Of a stretch of DNA of 56,229 bases, positions 8,011 through 17,386 are shown in pieces. Source of the stretch: Nonomuraea longispora (GTDB lineage: Bacteria; Actinomycetota; Actinomycetes; Streptosporangiales; Streptosporangiaceae). Below the pieces are notes generated by a model. That model did no database searches, was not told where the DNA came from, and was given only the letters and a program-made list of their open reading frames with translations. Both the position numbers and the translations under genes were made by a program. Location of the stretch: positions 1 through 56,229 of the forward strand of contig NZ_SMJZ01000025.1 in NCBI RefSeq assembly GCF_004348345.1, written 5' to 3'. How positions within the stretch are numbered: the stretch's first letter is position 1; each line of letters starts with the position of its first letter.

Positions 8011-8760
8011 GTGGGAGAGACGATTCAATCGGTCGAGCGGGCGGCCGCCATCCTGCGGCTGCTCGCCTCGGGTCCGCGCCAGCTCGGCGTGGCCGAGCTG
8101 GCCAAGGCGCTGGGCCTGCCCAAAGGGACGCTGCACGGCATCCTGCGCACGCTGGTCCGCGTGGGGTTCGTCGAACAGGACCTGGCGACGGGAAAGTACC
8201 GCCTCGGCGCCACGCTGCTCCACCTGGGCAGCAGCTACCTCGACGTCAACGAGCTGCGGACCCGCTCGATCAACTGGGCCGACGCCCTGGCGGGACGCAG
8301 CAGGGAGAGCGCCTGGATCGGCACCCTGCACGAGGGGCACGTTCTGGTGATCCACCACGTGTTCAGGCCGGACGACAGCATGCAGACCCTCCAGGTCGGC
8401 ACCTACCTGCCGACGCACGCCAGCGCACTCGGCAAGGTCCTGCTCGCCCACGACCCCTACGGCGAGGCGCCGGCCGCGCCTCTGCGGGCGTACACGAAGG
8501 CCACCCTCACCGACCCCAAAGCCCTGGAGACCGAGCTCGACCAGGTCAGGGCGCGCGGCTGGGCGGCCGAGAGGGAGGAGCTCACGGAGGGCGAGGTGGC
8601 CATCGCCGCGCCCATCAAGGACGCGCGCGGCATCGTGGTGGGCGCCATCGGCATCCGCGGCGCGGTCGAGCGGCTGGCCCCGGACGGAGCCCTGCACATG
8701 GAGTACGTCTCGTACGTGCGCGACGCGGCCCGCGCGATCACGCGCGCCCTCGCCCGCTGA
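8011..8760 (+). CDS. gylR: IclR family regulator of glycerol catabolism (GylR-type)
   Basis: 249 aa. N-terminal winged HTH: IQSVERAAAILRLLASGP, then VAELAKALGLPKGTLHGILR (about residues 24-43). The C-terminal IclR effector domain (about 75-245) includes LPTHASALGKVLLA and AIAAPIKDARGIVVGAIGI. The GTG at 8011 gives the family-typical VGETIQSVERA start; a GTG at 8002 is an alternative. It lies directly upstream of glpK-glpD in the same direction, like GylR with the glycerol operon of Streptomyces. Matching 17-bp operators lie before this gene and before glpK, supporting repression of both, with glycerol or glycerol-3-phosphate as probable inducer (inference). Confidence 0.85.
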   Translation: MGETIQSVERAAAILRLLASGPRQLGVAELAKALGLPKGTLHGILRTLVRVGFVEQDLATGKYRLGATLLHLGSSYLDVNELRTRSINWADALAGRSRESAWIGTLHEGHVLVIHHVFRPDDSMQTLQVGTYLPTHASALGKVLLAHDPYGEAPAAPLRAYTKATLTDPKALETELDQVRARGWAAEREELTEGEVAIAAPIKDARGIVVGAIGIRGAVERLAPDGALHMEYVSYVRDAARAITRALAR

Positions 8761-8761
8761 C

Positions 8762-8818
8762 TTGTCCACCCCTATGACGACCGCATAACATTCTTCACGT
8801 CGTTCGACATTGTCGAAC
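8762..8818 (+). promoter_or_regulatory. glpK promoter with perfect 17-bp GylR-type operator O2
   Basis: TTGTCC (8762-8767) and TAACAT (8786-8791), 18 bases apart, form a plausible -35/-10 pair. The perfect inverted repeat GTTCGACATTGTCGAAC occupies 8802-8818, at the expected start of transcription and 22 bases before the glpK start. A repressor bound here would block initiation. The site matches O1 at 7971-7987. Confidence 0.65.
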
Positions 8819-8840
8819 CCTGATCCAAGCGAGGAAGCTC

Positions 8841-10334
8841 GTGCCTCGACCGCACTACGTCGCAGCCATCGACCAGGGCACCACGTCCAGCCGGTGCATC
8901 GTCTTCGACGAGGCCGGCAACATCATCTCCGTCGCCCAGCGGGAGCACCGCCAGATTTTCCCCAGGCCCGGCTGGGTGGAGCACGACGCGGACGAGATCT
9001 GGCAGGCGGTGCGCGGCCTGCTCGGAGAGGCCGTGAGCGGCGCCGGCATCGAGAACGCGCAGATCGCCGCGCTCGGCATCACCAACCAGCGCGAGACCAC
9101 CGTGTTGTGGGACCGCGAGACCGGCAGGCCCGTCTGCAACGCGATCGTCTGGCAGGACACCCGCACCGACGCGCTGACCCGGGCGCTGGCCGAGCACGAG
9201 GGCCTGTTCAAGGAGCGTGCCGGGCTGCCGCTGGCCACCTACTTCTCCGGGCCGAAGATCCGCTGGCTGCTCGACGAGATCCCCGGCCTGCGGGAGCGGG
9301 CCGAGCGGGGCGAGGTACTGTTCGGCACGATGGACAGCTGGTTGTTGTGGAACCTCACGGGCCGCCACATCACCGACGTCACCAACGCCAGCCGTACGAT
9401 GTTGATGGACATCCACACGCTGGGCTGGGACGACGAGCTGCTGGCGGCGATGGGCGTGCCGGGCGCGATGTTGCCGGAGATCCGCCCGTCCGCCGAGGTC
9501 TACGGCCGCACGTCCGGCGGCGTCCCGGTCGCCTCCGCGCTCGGCGACCAGCAGGCCGCGCTGTTCGGGCAGACGTGCTTCGCCCCCGGCGAGACCAAGA
9601 GCACCTACGGCTCCGGCAGCTTCCTGCTGATGAACACCGGTCACGAGCCGGTCGTCTCCAAGCACGGCCTGCTGACCACCGTCGGCTACCAGATCGGCTC
9701 CGGCCCGGCCACGTACGCGCTGGAGGGCGCCATCGCGGTCACCGGCTCCCTGGTGCAGTGGCTGCGCGACAACCTGGGCCTGATCTCCAGCGCGGCCGAG
9801 ATCGAGACGCTGGCGAAGACGGTCGACGACAACGGCGGCTGCTATTTCGTGCCCGCGTTCTCGGGGTTGTTCGCGCCCCACTGGCGCTCCGACGCGCGCG
9901 GGGTGATCGCGGGACTGACCGGGTTCGTCAACAAGGGCCACCTGGCACGGGCCGTGCTCGAAGCCACGGCGTGGCAGACCCGCGAGGTGGTCGACGCGAT
10001 GAACGCCGACTCCGGGCTCGACCTGACCACGTTGCGCGCCGACGGCGGCATGACCGCCGACAACCTGCTCATGCAGACGCTCGCCGACGTGCTCGCGGTG
10101 CCCGTCATCCGGCCGATGGTGGCCGAGACCACCGCGTTGGGCGCCGCGTACGCGGCCGGCCTGGCCACCGGCTACTGGCCCGACGTCGAGAGCCTGCGGG
10201 CCAACTGGCACAAGGCCGCCGAATGGCGTCCCGCGATCGGCGAAGCCGTACGCGAACGCGAATACCGCAACTGGAAGAAGGCCGTGGCGCGCACTCTCGG
10301 CTGGGTCGAGCAGGACGAGGGGAGCAGACCATGA
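8841..10334 (+). CDS. glpK: Glycerol kinase
   Basis: 497 aa, full length for the FGGY kinase family. It phosphorylates glycerol with ATP to sn-glycerol-3-phosphate in the cytoplasm. Seen: [19 protein letters not shown] (N-terminal phosphate-binding motif), the substrate region [23 protein letters not shown], and [10 protein letters not shown] in the second domain. The GTG start at 8841 follows GAGGAAGCTC. Its stop overlaps the glpD start by four bases (ATGA), so the two are coupled. No glycerol facilitator gene is adjacent, unlike the gyl operon of Streptomyces. Confidence 0.96.
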   Translation: MPRPHYVAAIDQGTTSSRCIVFDEAGNIISVAQREHRQIFPRPGWVEHDADEIWQAVRGLLGEAVSGAGIENAQIAALGITNQRETTVLWDRETGRPVCNAIVWQDTRTDALTRALAEHEGLFKERAGLPLATYFSGPKIRWLLDEIPGLRERAERGEVLFGTMDSWLLWNLTGRHITDVTNASRTMLMDIHTLGWDDELLAAMGVPGAMLPEIRPSAEVYGRTSGGVPVASALGDQQAALFGQTCFAPGETKSTYGSGSFLLMNTGHEPVVSKHGLLTTVGYQIGSGPATYALEGAIAVTGSLVQWLRDNLGLISSAAEIETLAKTVDDNGGCYFVPAFSGLFAPHWRSDARGVIAGLTGFVNKGHLARAVLEATAWQTREVVDAMNADSGLDLTTLRADGGMTADNLLMQTLADVLAVPVIRPMVAETTALGAAYAAGLATGYWPDVESLRANWHKAAEWRPAIGEAVREREYRNWKKAVARTLGWVEQDEGSRP

Positions 10335-11890
10335 CACTCGCGATCGGCACCGACCGCGCGGAAACCAGGCACGAGCTGGCCGGCACCGCCTACGACCTGC
10401 TCGTGATCGGCGGCGGCATCCTCGGCACGTCGGTGACGTGGATGGCCGCGCAGGCGGGGCTGCGGGTGGCGATGGTGGACGCAGGCGACTTCGCCGGCGC
10501 CACGTCCAGCGCCTCCTCCAAGCTCGTCCACGGCGGCCTGCGCTACCTGCAGACCGGCAACGTGCGACTGGTCGCGGAGAACCACCGCGAACGGCGCGCG
10601 CTGGCCGCCGACATCGCACCCCACCTGGTCAAGCCGCTGACGTTCGTGGTGCCGATCTACAAGGGCGGCCCGCACGGCGCCGCCAAGCTGGGGGCGGGGG
10701 TGTTCCTGTACTCCGCCCTGTCGGTGTTCGGCGACGGCATGGGCCGCGTGATCACGCCGCAGCAGGCCATGGCCAGGGTGCCCGCCCTGCGCTCCGAGGG
10801 CCTGCGGGCCGCCGCCGTCTACGGCGACCACCAGATGAACGACAGCCGGGTCGCCGTCATGACCGTACGAGCCGCGGTGGACGCGGGCGCGGTCGTGCTC
10901 AACCACGCCGAGGTCGTCGGGTTGCGCAAGACGTCCGGCACCGTGACGGGCGCCGAGCTGCGCGACCGGCTCGACGGGACCGAGTTCGGCGTGTCGGCCA
11001 GGCTCGTGCTGAACGCCACCGGGCCGTGGGTCGACCATCTGCGGCGCATGGAAGACCCTTCCGCCGCGCCCAGCATCCGGCTGTCCAAGGGGGCCCACCT
11101 GGTGCTGCGCCGGCAGGAGCCGTGGAAGGCCGCGCTCACCACGCCCATCGACAAATACCGGGTGTCCTTCGCCATCCCGTGGGAGGACCACCTGCTGCTC
11201 GGCACCACGGACGAGGCCTACGAGGGCGACCCGGCCGCGGTCCGCGCCACCGAGGCCGACATCGCGCAGATCCTCGACGAGGCGGGCCACTCCGTACGCG
11301 ACTCCCAGCTCAGGCGCGAGGACATCACCTACGCCTTCGCCGGGCTGCGCGTGCTGCCCGGCGGCCCCGGGCAGGTCGCCGCGGCCAAACGGGAGACCGT
11401 CGTGACCAGCGGCTCGGGCGGCATGCTCTCCGTCGCCGGCGGCAAGTGGACGACCTACCGGCACATCGGCAGGCACGTGCTCGCCACGCTCGCCCGCCTG
11501 CCGGGGCAGCCGCTCGGCGACGATCTGGCCGACATCCTGCCGGCGGTGCCGCTGCCGGGGCTGGCCAGCCCCGACGCGGTGGCCATGCGGCTGTGGACCG
11601 ACCGCGACCCGGGCACGCGCATGGACCCGCTGGTCGCCAGGCACCTGGCCACGCACTACGGCTCGATCGCGTTCGACCTGTCCCGGCTCATCCGCGAGGA
11701 CCCGGCGCTCGGCGAGCGCATCCACCCCGACGGGCCGGACATCTGGGCTCAGGCGGTCTACGCCCGTGACCGCGAGTGGGCGGCCACGGTCGACGACGTC
11801 GTACGCCGCCGCACGACGCTCACGGTACGCGGCCTCGACACACCCGACGTGCGCGCCAGGATCGAGAAGCTGCTCGGCCAGGCCGTCTGA
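10331..11890 (+). CDS. glpD: Glycerol-3-phosphate dehydrogenase (FAD, respiratory)
   Basis: 519 aa. Oxidises glycerol-3-phosphate to dihydroxyacetone phosphate, passing electrons to the quinone pool at the membrane. Seen: the Rossmann dinucleotide motif [13 protein letters not shown] (about residues 22-34), [15 protein letters not shown] after it, [11 protein letters not shown] mid-protein, and FAGLRVLPG with GGKWTTYR near 340-385, all standard for the GlpD/GlpA family. The C-terminal cap domain extends to residue 519. The ATG overlaps the glpK stop, marking a glpKD operon under the upstream operator. Confidence 0.95.
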   Translation: MTLAIGTDRAETRHELAGTAYDLLVIGGGILGTSVTWMAAQAGLRVAMVDAGDFAGATSSASSKLVHGGLRYLQTGNVRLVAENHRERRALAADIAPHLVKPLTFVVPIYKGGPHGAAKLGAGVFLYSALSVFGDGMGRVITPQQAMARVPALRSEGLRAAAVYGDHQMNDSRVAVMTVRAAVDAGAVVLNHAEVVGLRKTSGTVTGAELRDRLDGTEFGVSARLVLNATGPWVDHLRRMEDPSAAPSIRLSKGAHLVLRRQEPWKAALTTPIDKYRVSFAIPWEDHLLLGTTDEAYEGDPAAVRATEADIAQILDEAGHSVRDSQLRREDITYAFAGLRVLPGGPGQVAAAKRETVVTSGSGGMLSVAGGKWTTYRHIGRHVLATLARLPGQPLGDDLADILPAVPLPGLASPDAVAMRLWTDRDPGTRMDPLVARHLATHYGSIAFDLSRLIREDPALGERIHPDGPDIWAQAVYARDREWAATVDDVVRRRTTLTVRGLDTPDVRARIEKLLGQAV

Positions 11891-11917
11891 GGCCCGCTGA
11901 GGTGGCCTGACGACCCC

Positions 11918-12055
11918 ATGGGGCAGGGGGAGGGCACGCGCACTCCCATCAACGAAGCCCTGCTCAGGCACTTCCGTGACCTGCGCGACGGCACCCACGG
12001 CCGGGCCGTCTCTCAGCCACGTGCGGCGGCCGGCGTGACCTCGGCTGTGCCGTAA
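11918..12055 (+). CDS. Small 45-aa ORF after glpD, possible gene remnant
   Basis: An ATG at 11918 opens a 45-codon frame ending in TAA at 12055. The first half (TPINEALLRHFRDLRDGTHG) is well-behaved and looks like the amphipathic start of a folded protein. The second half (RAVSQPRAAAGVTSAVP) loses that character, as in a truncated or frameshifted gene. The ribosome site is weak. It sits 27 bases after glpD and is convergent with the malic enzyme gene. It could be a real small protein, a remnant or chance. Confidence 0.3.
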   Translation: MGQGEGTRTPINEALLRHFRDLRDGTHGRAVSQPRAAAGVTSAVP

Positions 12056-12067
12056 CGAAAGATGATC

Positions 12068-13477
12068 TTATGCTTCGGTGAAGCCCCGCGCGCGCCCGCC
12101 GGCCGACTCGCGGACGGCGGCGGCGACGGCGGTGGCCACGTCGGGGTGGAAGACGCTCGGGACGATGTAGTTGGGCCCCAGCTCCTCGGGCGTGACGACG
12201 GCGGCGAGCGCGCCCGCGGCGGCCAGCAACATCTCCTCCGTCACGACGGACGCCTGAGCGTCGAGCAGGCCGCGGAAGACCCCCGGGAAGGCCAGCACGT
12301 TGTTGATCTGGTTGGGGTAGTCGGAGCGCCCGGTGGCCACCACGGCGGCGTGCTCGCGGGCGTCGTCGGGCGACACTTCCGGCTCGGGGTTGGCCAGCGC
12401 GAACACGACCGGGTCCTCAGCCATCGAGGCGATGTCGTCGCCGGTCAGGATGCCGGGCGCGGAGACGCCCACGAAGACGTCGGCGTCCTTCACCGCGCCC
12501 CGCAGGTCGCCCGCGTAGCCCTCGGCGTTGGTGTTGTCGGCCATCCAGCGCAGCGAGTCGTCGAGGTCATCGCGCCCCTTGTGCACGGCCCCGAGGTAGT
12601 CGCACACGATCACGTTGCGCGCCCCGGCCGCCAGCAGCAGCCGCAGCACGGCGTAGCCCGCCGCCCCCGCGCCCGCCATGGTGATCTTGACGTTTTCGAT
12701 GTTCTTGTCGACCACCCGCAGGGCGTTGGTAAGCGCCGCCAGCACGCAGATCGCCGTGCCGTGCTGGTCGTCGTGGAAGACCGGGATGTCGAGCAGCTCG
12801 CGCAGCCGCCGCTCCACCTCGAAGCAGCGCGGCGCGCCGATGTCCTCCAGGTTGATCCCGCCGAACCCCGGCGCGATCACCTGCACCGTGCGCACGATCT
12901 CGTCGACGTCCTGCGTGTCCAGGCAGATCGGCCAGGCGTCGATGCCCGCGAACCGTTTGAACAGCGCCGCCTTGCCCTCCATGACGGGCAGCGCCGCCTC
13001 GGGCCCGATGTTGCCCAGCCCCAGCACGGCGGAGCCGTCGGTGACGACCGCCACGGTGTTGCGCTTGATGGTCAGGCGCCGCGCGTCCTCCTTGTTGCGC
13101 GCGATCGCCATGGACACGCGCGCAACACCGGGCGTGTAGGCCATGGACAGCTCGTCACGGTTGCGCAGCGGCACCTTCGACACCATCTCGATCTTGCCGC
13201 CGAGGTGCATGAGGAAGGTGCGGTCGGACACCTTGTGGATGACAACGCCCTCGATCGCCTCGAGCTGGTCGACGATGGCCTGGGCGTGATCGGTGTCCCT
13301 GGCGGCGCAGGTCACGTCGATGCGCAGCTTCTCGTGACCCGCGTTGGTGACGTCGAGGGCGGTCACGACACCCCCTGCCGACTCTACGGCGTGCGTGAGC
13401 AGACTCACGGCGTTGCCACCTGCGGGCACCTCGAGGCGCACGGTGATGGAGTACGACACACTGGGGACGGTCGCCAC
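12068..13477 (-). CDS. NAD(P)-dependent malic enzyme with N-terminal ACT domain
   Basis: 469 aa. Oxidative decarboxylation of malate to pyruvate. An ACT-like regulatory domain occupies about residues 1-85 (SYSITVRLEVPAGGNAVSLL). The malic domain follows: YTPGVARVSMAI, then KRNTVAVVTDGSAVLGLGN, LEDIGAPRCFEVE and FHDDQHGTA. The NAD-binding glycine motif is AGAGAAGYAVL, and ATGRSDYPNQINN lies near the C-terminus. The GTG at 13477 has AAGGAG 8 bases upstream and gives the usual actinobacterial N-terminus; a frame 17 codons longer lacks such a site. The ACT domain suggests amino-acid or metabolite control (family knowledge). The kinase-like gene lies 55 bases upstream. Confidence 0.93.
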   Translation of the reverse strand: MATVPSVSYSITVRLEVPAGGNAVSLLTHAVESAGGVVTALDVTNAGHEKLRIDVTCAARDTDHAQAIVDQLEAIEGVVIHKVSDRTFLMHLGGKIEMVSKVPLRNRDELSMAYTPGVARVSMAIARNKEDARRLTIKRNTVAVVTDGSAVLGLGNIGPEAALPVMEGKAALFKRFAGIDAWPICLDTQDVDEIVRTVQVIAPGFGGINLEDIGAPRCFEVERRLRELLDIPVFHDDQHGTAICVLAALTNALRVVDKNIENVKITMAGAGAAGYAVLRLLLAAGARNVIVCDYLGAVHKGRDDLDDSLRWMADNTNAEGYAGDLRGAVKDADVFVGVSAPGILTGDDIASMAEDPVVFALANPEPEVSPDDAREHAAVVATGRSDYPNQINNVLAFPGVFRGLLDAQASVVTEEMLLAAAGALAAVVTPEELGPNYIVPSVFHPDVATAVAAAVRESAGGRARGFTEA

Positions 13478-13532
13478 GTCAATCGCTCCTTCGGGACTGA
13501 CCAAGAATGCATCCATGTTAGAGGTCATCCGG

Positions 13533-14162
13533 TCAATCCCGCGCCTCGGAGGCCATGACGATCAGTTCGACACACGTGGCCACGGGAATGGTGGTGCTGT
13601 CGATCACCAGGTGGTAGAGCCGGGCGTCGGCCGGGTCGGTGCGGTAGAAGTGGCGCACATAGGCGCTCCGCGCCCGGTCGTTGTCCTCGATGATCTGCCG
13701 GGCCTCGCGCTCGCTGAGCTGCCCCAGCGTGGCCGTCTGCCGCACCCTGCGGGTCAGAGGGGCGTCCAGCCGCACGTGCAGCGCGCCGGGGTGGTCGCCC
13801 AGCACCAGCGCCCCCGCCCTGCCCAGGAACACGCCGCCCTGCAGGCGCGCGGTCTCCTTGAGCACGCGCTCGGTGCGGCTGACGAACTCCTCGGGCGCCA
13901 GGGGCATCGCGCCCGGAACATACATGTCGACGCCGCCGAACGTCACCGTGGGCAGCCGCATCGCCCCGGAGAAGAGCCGGCCGATGCCGTGCTCGGCCCG
14001 GTCGTCGTGGGCCAGCGCCTCCTCCAGCGTGCAGCCCAACTCCTCGGCGACGGCACTGGGGATCGCGCGGTCGATGAAGGGCACGCCGAGGCGCTCGGCC
14101 GCGGCCGGGCCGATCTGGCTGCCGGCCGTGCCGTATGTCGCCGATATGGTGACGACCCGCAT
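13533..14162 (-). CDS. Cytidylate kinase-like family protein
   Basis: 209 aa of the 'cytidylate kinase-like' P-loop group, distinct from true Cmk. The N-terminus (VVTISATYGTAGSQIGPAAA, residues 3-22) corresponds to the P-loop but has GTAGSQIG rather than a GKS/GKT ending, which is normal for this subfamily. FLGRAGALVLGDHPGALHVRLDAP and REARQIIEDNDRARSAYVRHF match the family's lid and Arg regions. The true substrate is unproven. It lies 9 bases after the CnoX-like gene and upstream of malic enzyme on the same strand. Confidence 0.8.
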   Translation of the reverse strand: MRVVTISATYGTAGSQIGPAAAERLGVPFIDRAIPSAVAEELGCTLEEALAHDDRAEHGIGRLFSGAMRLPTVTFGGVDMYVPGAMPLAPEEFVSRTERVLKETARLQGGVFLGRAGALVLGDHPGALHVRLDAPLTRRVRQTATLGQLSEREARQIIEDNDRARSAYVRHFYRTDPADARLYHLVIDSTTIPVATCVELIVMASEARD

Positions 14163-14171
14163 GAATTCAGG

Positions 14172-15116
14172 TTAGAACAGTGCACTCGCCAACGCTCTAC
14201 GCGCTTTGGCCAAGGATGGGTCTTCGGCCGGCAAAGCCTCGAACAAACCGAGCAGATGCCGCCTGGCTTTGTCGCGCTCGTCGCCCGAGGTGCGCTTGAC
14301 CACGGCGATGACGCGCTCGAACGCCTGGTCGATCGCGCCCGACATCATCTCGAAGTCGGCCGCGAGCAGCTGCGCGTCGAGGTCTGCCGGGTCCTCCTGC
14401 GCGCGCCGCTGGACGTCGGCGGGGTCGGCCTCGGACGTGCGCTTGAGCAGCGCGACCCCGGCCAGCCCCATCTTCGCGTCCTCGTTGCCCGGCGCGCGGG
14501 CCAGCAGCCGCTGGTAGGCCTCGATGGCCGCGTCGAAGTCGCCGCGGTCGATCGCCTGCTCGGCCGCCGCCATGTCGGGGTCGGTGGGAGGCCCGGACTG
14601 CTCCTCCTGCTCGGCCGGCTCGCCGGCCTCGGCGGGCCGGGCGTCGGGATTGGCCTGGTAGAACTGCTCGACCGCGCCCATCAGCTCGTCGAGCCAGCGC
14701 CGCACCTCCTGCTCGGGCAGCACCTGCTGGAAACCGGTCACGGCCTGGCCCTGGAAGATCGCCAGCACGGTCGGCACGGCCTGGACGCGCAGCGCCTGCG
14801 CTATCTGCGGGCTGGCGTCGACGTTGACCTTGGCCAGCACGGCCTTGCCGCCGAGGTCGCCGACCACCTTCTCCAGCACCGGGCTGAGCTGGACGCTGCC
14901 CGGGGACCTCGGCGACCAGAGGTCGAGCACGACGGGCAACGTCATCGACTTGTCGATGACGTCACTCGTGAACGTCTCCTCGGTCACATCGACGACGGAG
15001 GCCGCGGCCGCCTGGGGACCTGCGGCCTCCCGCCGTGCCTGAGCCTCCAGTGCCTGCTTGCGCGCGCCCAGGTCCACGGCTCCGTAGAGCGACCCGGGTT
15101 TAGAGAAGTCCGCCAT
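14172..15116 (-). CDS. Thioredoxin-like TPR protein, CnoX/YbbN family
   Basis: 314 aa. N-terminal thioredoxin fold (about residues 40-150: VVLDLWSPRSPGSVQLSP, then AVLAKVNVDASPQIAQALRV and PTVLAIFQGQ). The catalytic CxxC is absent; the site reads SPRSPGSVQ, so it is not a disulfide oxidoreductase. A TPR-like C-terminal half follows (about 190-314), as in YbbN/CnoX, a holdase co-chaperone in E. coli. The ATG at 15116 gives MADFSKPGSLYGAVDL, the usual actinobacterial start. The upstream MarR gene ends inside this gene, with a 17-base overlap. Confidence 0.88.
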   Translation of the reverse strand: MADFSKPGSLYGAVDLGARKQALEAQARREAAGPQAAAASVVDVTEETFTSDVIDKSMTLPVVLDLWSPRSPGSVQLSPVLEKVVGDLGGKAVLAKVNVDASPQIAQALRVQAVPTVLAIFQGQAVTGFQQVLPEQEVRRWLDELMGAVEQFYQANPDARPAEAGEPAEQEEQSGPPTDPDMAAAEQAIDRGDFDAAIEAYQRLLARAPGNEDAKMGLAGVALLKRTSEADPADVQRRAQEDPADLDAQLLAADFEMMSGAIDQAFERVIAVVKRTSGDERDKARRHLLGLFEALPAEDPSLAKARRALASALF

Positions 15117-15651
15117 GCTCCTCATCTTGCCGCATCGACGACCCGGCGAAGTCACCAGCCGCCACCCGAAGGGTGCGCAAATGGTCGAACATCGCCTGGA
15201 GTTCGTCCTCGGCGTACATCGACAGGCCGAACTCGGCCGCCGTCAGGTCGCCGGTGGCCCGGCGTACGACGTCGCGCCCCGGCTCGGTGATCTCGGCGAG
15301 CACGCCGCGCCCGTCACGGGGATTGGGCAAGCGCCGGACGAACCCGGACTTCTCCAGCCTGTCCACCGTGTTCGTGACGCTGGTGGGGTGGACCATCAAC
15401 CTTTCCCCGATTTTTGACAAGGGCAGCGCCCCCGTCCTGCTGAACGTCAGCAGCACGAGCGCCTCGTACCGCGCGAAGGTCAGGCCGTAGGGCTTGAGCA
15501 GCGCGTCGAGCTGCGACAGCAGGATCTGGTGCGCTCGCATGATCGACGTCACCGCGGCCATGGCCGCGGACGGACCGAAGTGGGCCCGCCAGCTCTCCGC
15601 GGCGCGGTCGATCGGGTCGAACGGCAGGTTGAGAGGCTTGGGCTGCGTCAC
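15100..15651 (-). CDS. MarR family transcriptional regulator
   Basis: 183 aa. Winged HTH at about residues 65-125: YGLTFARYEALVLLTF, then SKIGERLMVHPTSVTNTVDR and LEKSGFVRRLPNPRDGR, the MarR recognition helix and wing. Dimerisation helices lie at both ends. Its last 17 bases overlap the CnoX-like gene, so co-transcription is likely. A 228-base spacer separates it from the divergent membrane protein gene. Ligand and targets unknown. Confidence 0.9.
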   Translation of the reverse strand: MTQPKPLNLPFDPIDRAAESWRAHFGPSAAMAAVTSIMRAHQILLSQLDALLKPYGLTFARYEALVLLTFSRTGALPLSKIGERLMVHPTSVTNTVDRLEKSGFVRRLPNPRDGRGVLAEITEPGRDVVRRATGDLTAAEFGLSMYAEDELQAMFDHLRTLRVAAGDFAGSSMRQDEEHGGLL

Positions 15652-15879
15652 AGCGATACGGTAGCGCGCCGGTCGTCCCGGTTCGTCTGGCTACTCCCAG
15701 CGACAGGCCTCTCCGCTTGGCCAAGAGTCCGGACATCAATCATCACGCTCAGTTATGGTTCTCCTACGAATGGTGACGCGGACGCCAAGTCCATCAGCCT
15801 GTGGGGACCGGCCGGACTGATCGTTTCCGCCTTGCCGAGGGGCACGGGGGGTGCTTGATGAACTTCAACGGGAAAACGG

Positions 15880-17361
15880 GTGCGTGAGCACGGGGGCGTT
15901 TCACGGGAGGAGCTGAAGCAGAGCGCGGCCGTCACTGTGGCCGTGCTGCTCGCTGTCGGCCTGGTCGCAGCGTGGAACGTCCTGATACCCGGCGTCGACG
16001 CCTGGGAGAACATCGTGGCGGCGGTCATCGGATCGCTCCGGCTGACCGGGCCGGTCGCCGCGGCCTTCGCCGCGTGGGTGGCGTTGCGCAAGCGCAAGGC
16101 ACTGCGCGGGCGTTCGCTCACGACGTGGAGGGCGCTCAAGGCACCGCTGGCGATCGTGGTGGTGGTGCTGGGGTCGTTCGGTGCGACCGTGCTGGTGCTG
16201 GCCGTCAAGACCGTCCTCACCGACCAGGCGGGCCGGCTGAGCCTGGCGGGCCTCGGCATGGGCATGGCGGGGCTGGCCCTTTACTCCGTGATCGGGTGGG
16301 TGGCCGGCTGGGTGCTGCCGCACCCCTTCACCCCGCCGGTCGCCGGCCTCGCCTGTTATGGGGTGTTCTCGTGGCTGGCCGACGACCGCGGGTGGGCCGA
16401 CAAGCTGGCGCCGGGCACCGGGGAGCCGTACGACCTGTTCCAGGGGTTGAGCGGGGCCGCGTTCTTCGACCAGACGATCTGGCTGCTCGGCCTCACGGCG
16501 GCGCTGCTGCTCGGCTGGGCGGCGCTGGTGACCAGGCAGGCTCTGGTGCTGGCGTGCGCGCTGCTGGCCGTGCTGGCCGCGGGGATGGGCGTCTCGCGCG
16601 TCCTGACCCACTCCAAGCCGGCCGCCGCCGAGGAGATCGCCTACAGCTGCCAGGAGTGGCCGATCACGGTGTGCGTGCATCCGGGCATGCGGGCGGGGCT
16701 GACCGAGCTGGGGGCGTCGTTCACGCAGATCGCCTCCAGGCTGGCGGGCACGCCTGCCGCGTTCACGCGGGTGGAGCAGCGGCCGCTGGACGACGAGCTG
16801 AAACCGTCCAACGGGCTCGCGCCGATCCACGTGCCCGACCTGTCCGCGGGGTTCGCGGAGGAGGCGGCGTACGAGTACATCGAGTCGCTGGCCGCCCGGT
16901 GCCCCGGCACGGTCGCGGACGGCTACAGGGAGATCGTGATGGCGTGGCTGCGCGGCGAGCCGCTGCCCGGAGGGCCGCTGCCCGAGCACCAGTACGCGGC
17001 GTCCTGGTTCTCGGGCCTGACCGAGCACCAGCGCAGGGAGTGGCTGCGGATGTTCTACAGCGACTTCCAGAGCTGCCGCCTGGCCGGCACCCACTTCGGC
17101 GGCGGGCCCGCCCATGCGCAGGTGGCGCCCTCGCCCGTACGCCCCACGCCCTCGTCGAGCCACGTCTATCCCGTCTACCCCGACGCCGACGGCACCCCGG
17201 CGGCGTCCTCCGCCCCCGGCGCGAGCGCCTCACCTCCGGAGCGGGTGCCGGGGGCGTCCTCTCCGGACGCGACGCTCACGTCGGCGCCCGCGGTCGCGGT
17301 CGCGTACAGGTCCGCTGACGCGAAAGAACCGGAGATGTCACCGATCGGCTGGCGATGGTGA
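15880..17361 (+). CDS. Polytopic membrane protein with large extracytoplasmic C-terminal domain
   Basis: 493 aa, family not firmly recognised. Six to seven hydrophobic segments lie in the first 240 residues. A soluble domain follows (about 245-410) containing YSCQEWPITVCVHPGMR and FYSDFQSC; these cysteines suggest an extracytoplasmic, disulfide-bearing domain. The last 80 residues are Pro/Ser/Ala-rich and probably disordered. The CVHP segment recalls the domain attached to some ABC-2-like permease proteins in actinobacteria, but no ATPase gene is adjacent. The start is the GTG at 15880. A DUF4230 gene follows after 25 bases. Confidence 0.7.
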   Translation: MREHGGVSREELKQSAAVTVAVLLAVGLVAAWNVLIPGVDAWENIVAAVIGSLRLTGPVAAAFAAWVALRKRKALRGRSLTTWRALKAPLAIVVVVLGSFGATVLVLAVKTVLTDQAGRLSLAGLGMGMAGLALYSVIGWVAGWVLPHPFTPPVAGLACYGVFSWLADDRGWADKLAPGTGEPYDLFQGLSGAAFFDQTIWLLGLTAALLLGWAALVTRQALVLACALLAVLAAGMGVSRVLTHSKPAAAEEIAYSCQEWPITVCVHPGMRAGLTELGASFTQIASRLAGTPAAFTRVEQRPLDDELKPSNGLAPIHVPDLSAGFAEEAAYEYIESLAARCPGTVADGYREIVMAWLRGEPLPGGPLPEHQYAASWFSGLTEHQRREWLRMFYSDFQSCRLAGTHFGGGPAHAQVAPSPVRPTPSSSHVYPVYPDADGTPAASSAPGASASPPERVPGASSPDATLTSAPAVAVAYRSADAKEPEMSPIGWRW

Positions 17362-17386
17362 TCGCCAGGCGGGTACTCATGCTGCC

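Noticed and set aside
7616..8350. Plus-strand frame running into the IclR gene in another phase
   Set aside because: It overlaps the well-supported regulator, has no ribosome site and is Arg/Ser/Pro-rich.
8772..11998. Long minus-strand frames opposite glpK and glpD
   Set aside because: Antisense shadows of two unmistakable genes; the products are low-complexity and unlike any family.
14172..15116. Thioredoxin-TPR protein as a thioredoxin
   Set aside because: The CxxC motif is missing, so redox activity is not supported; the CnoX/YbbN assignment fits better.
16681..17040. Membrane protein at 15.9 kb as an ABC exporter permease
   Set aside because: Only a short CVHP-type resemblance is visible and no ATPase gene is next to it, so it was left as a membrane protein of unknown function.
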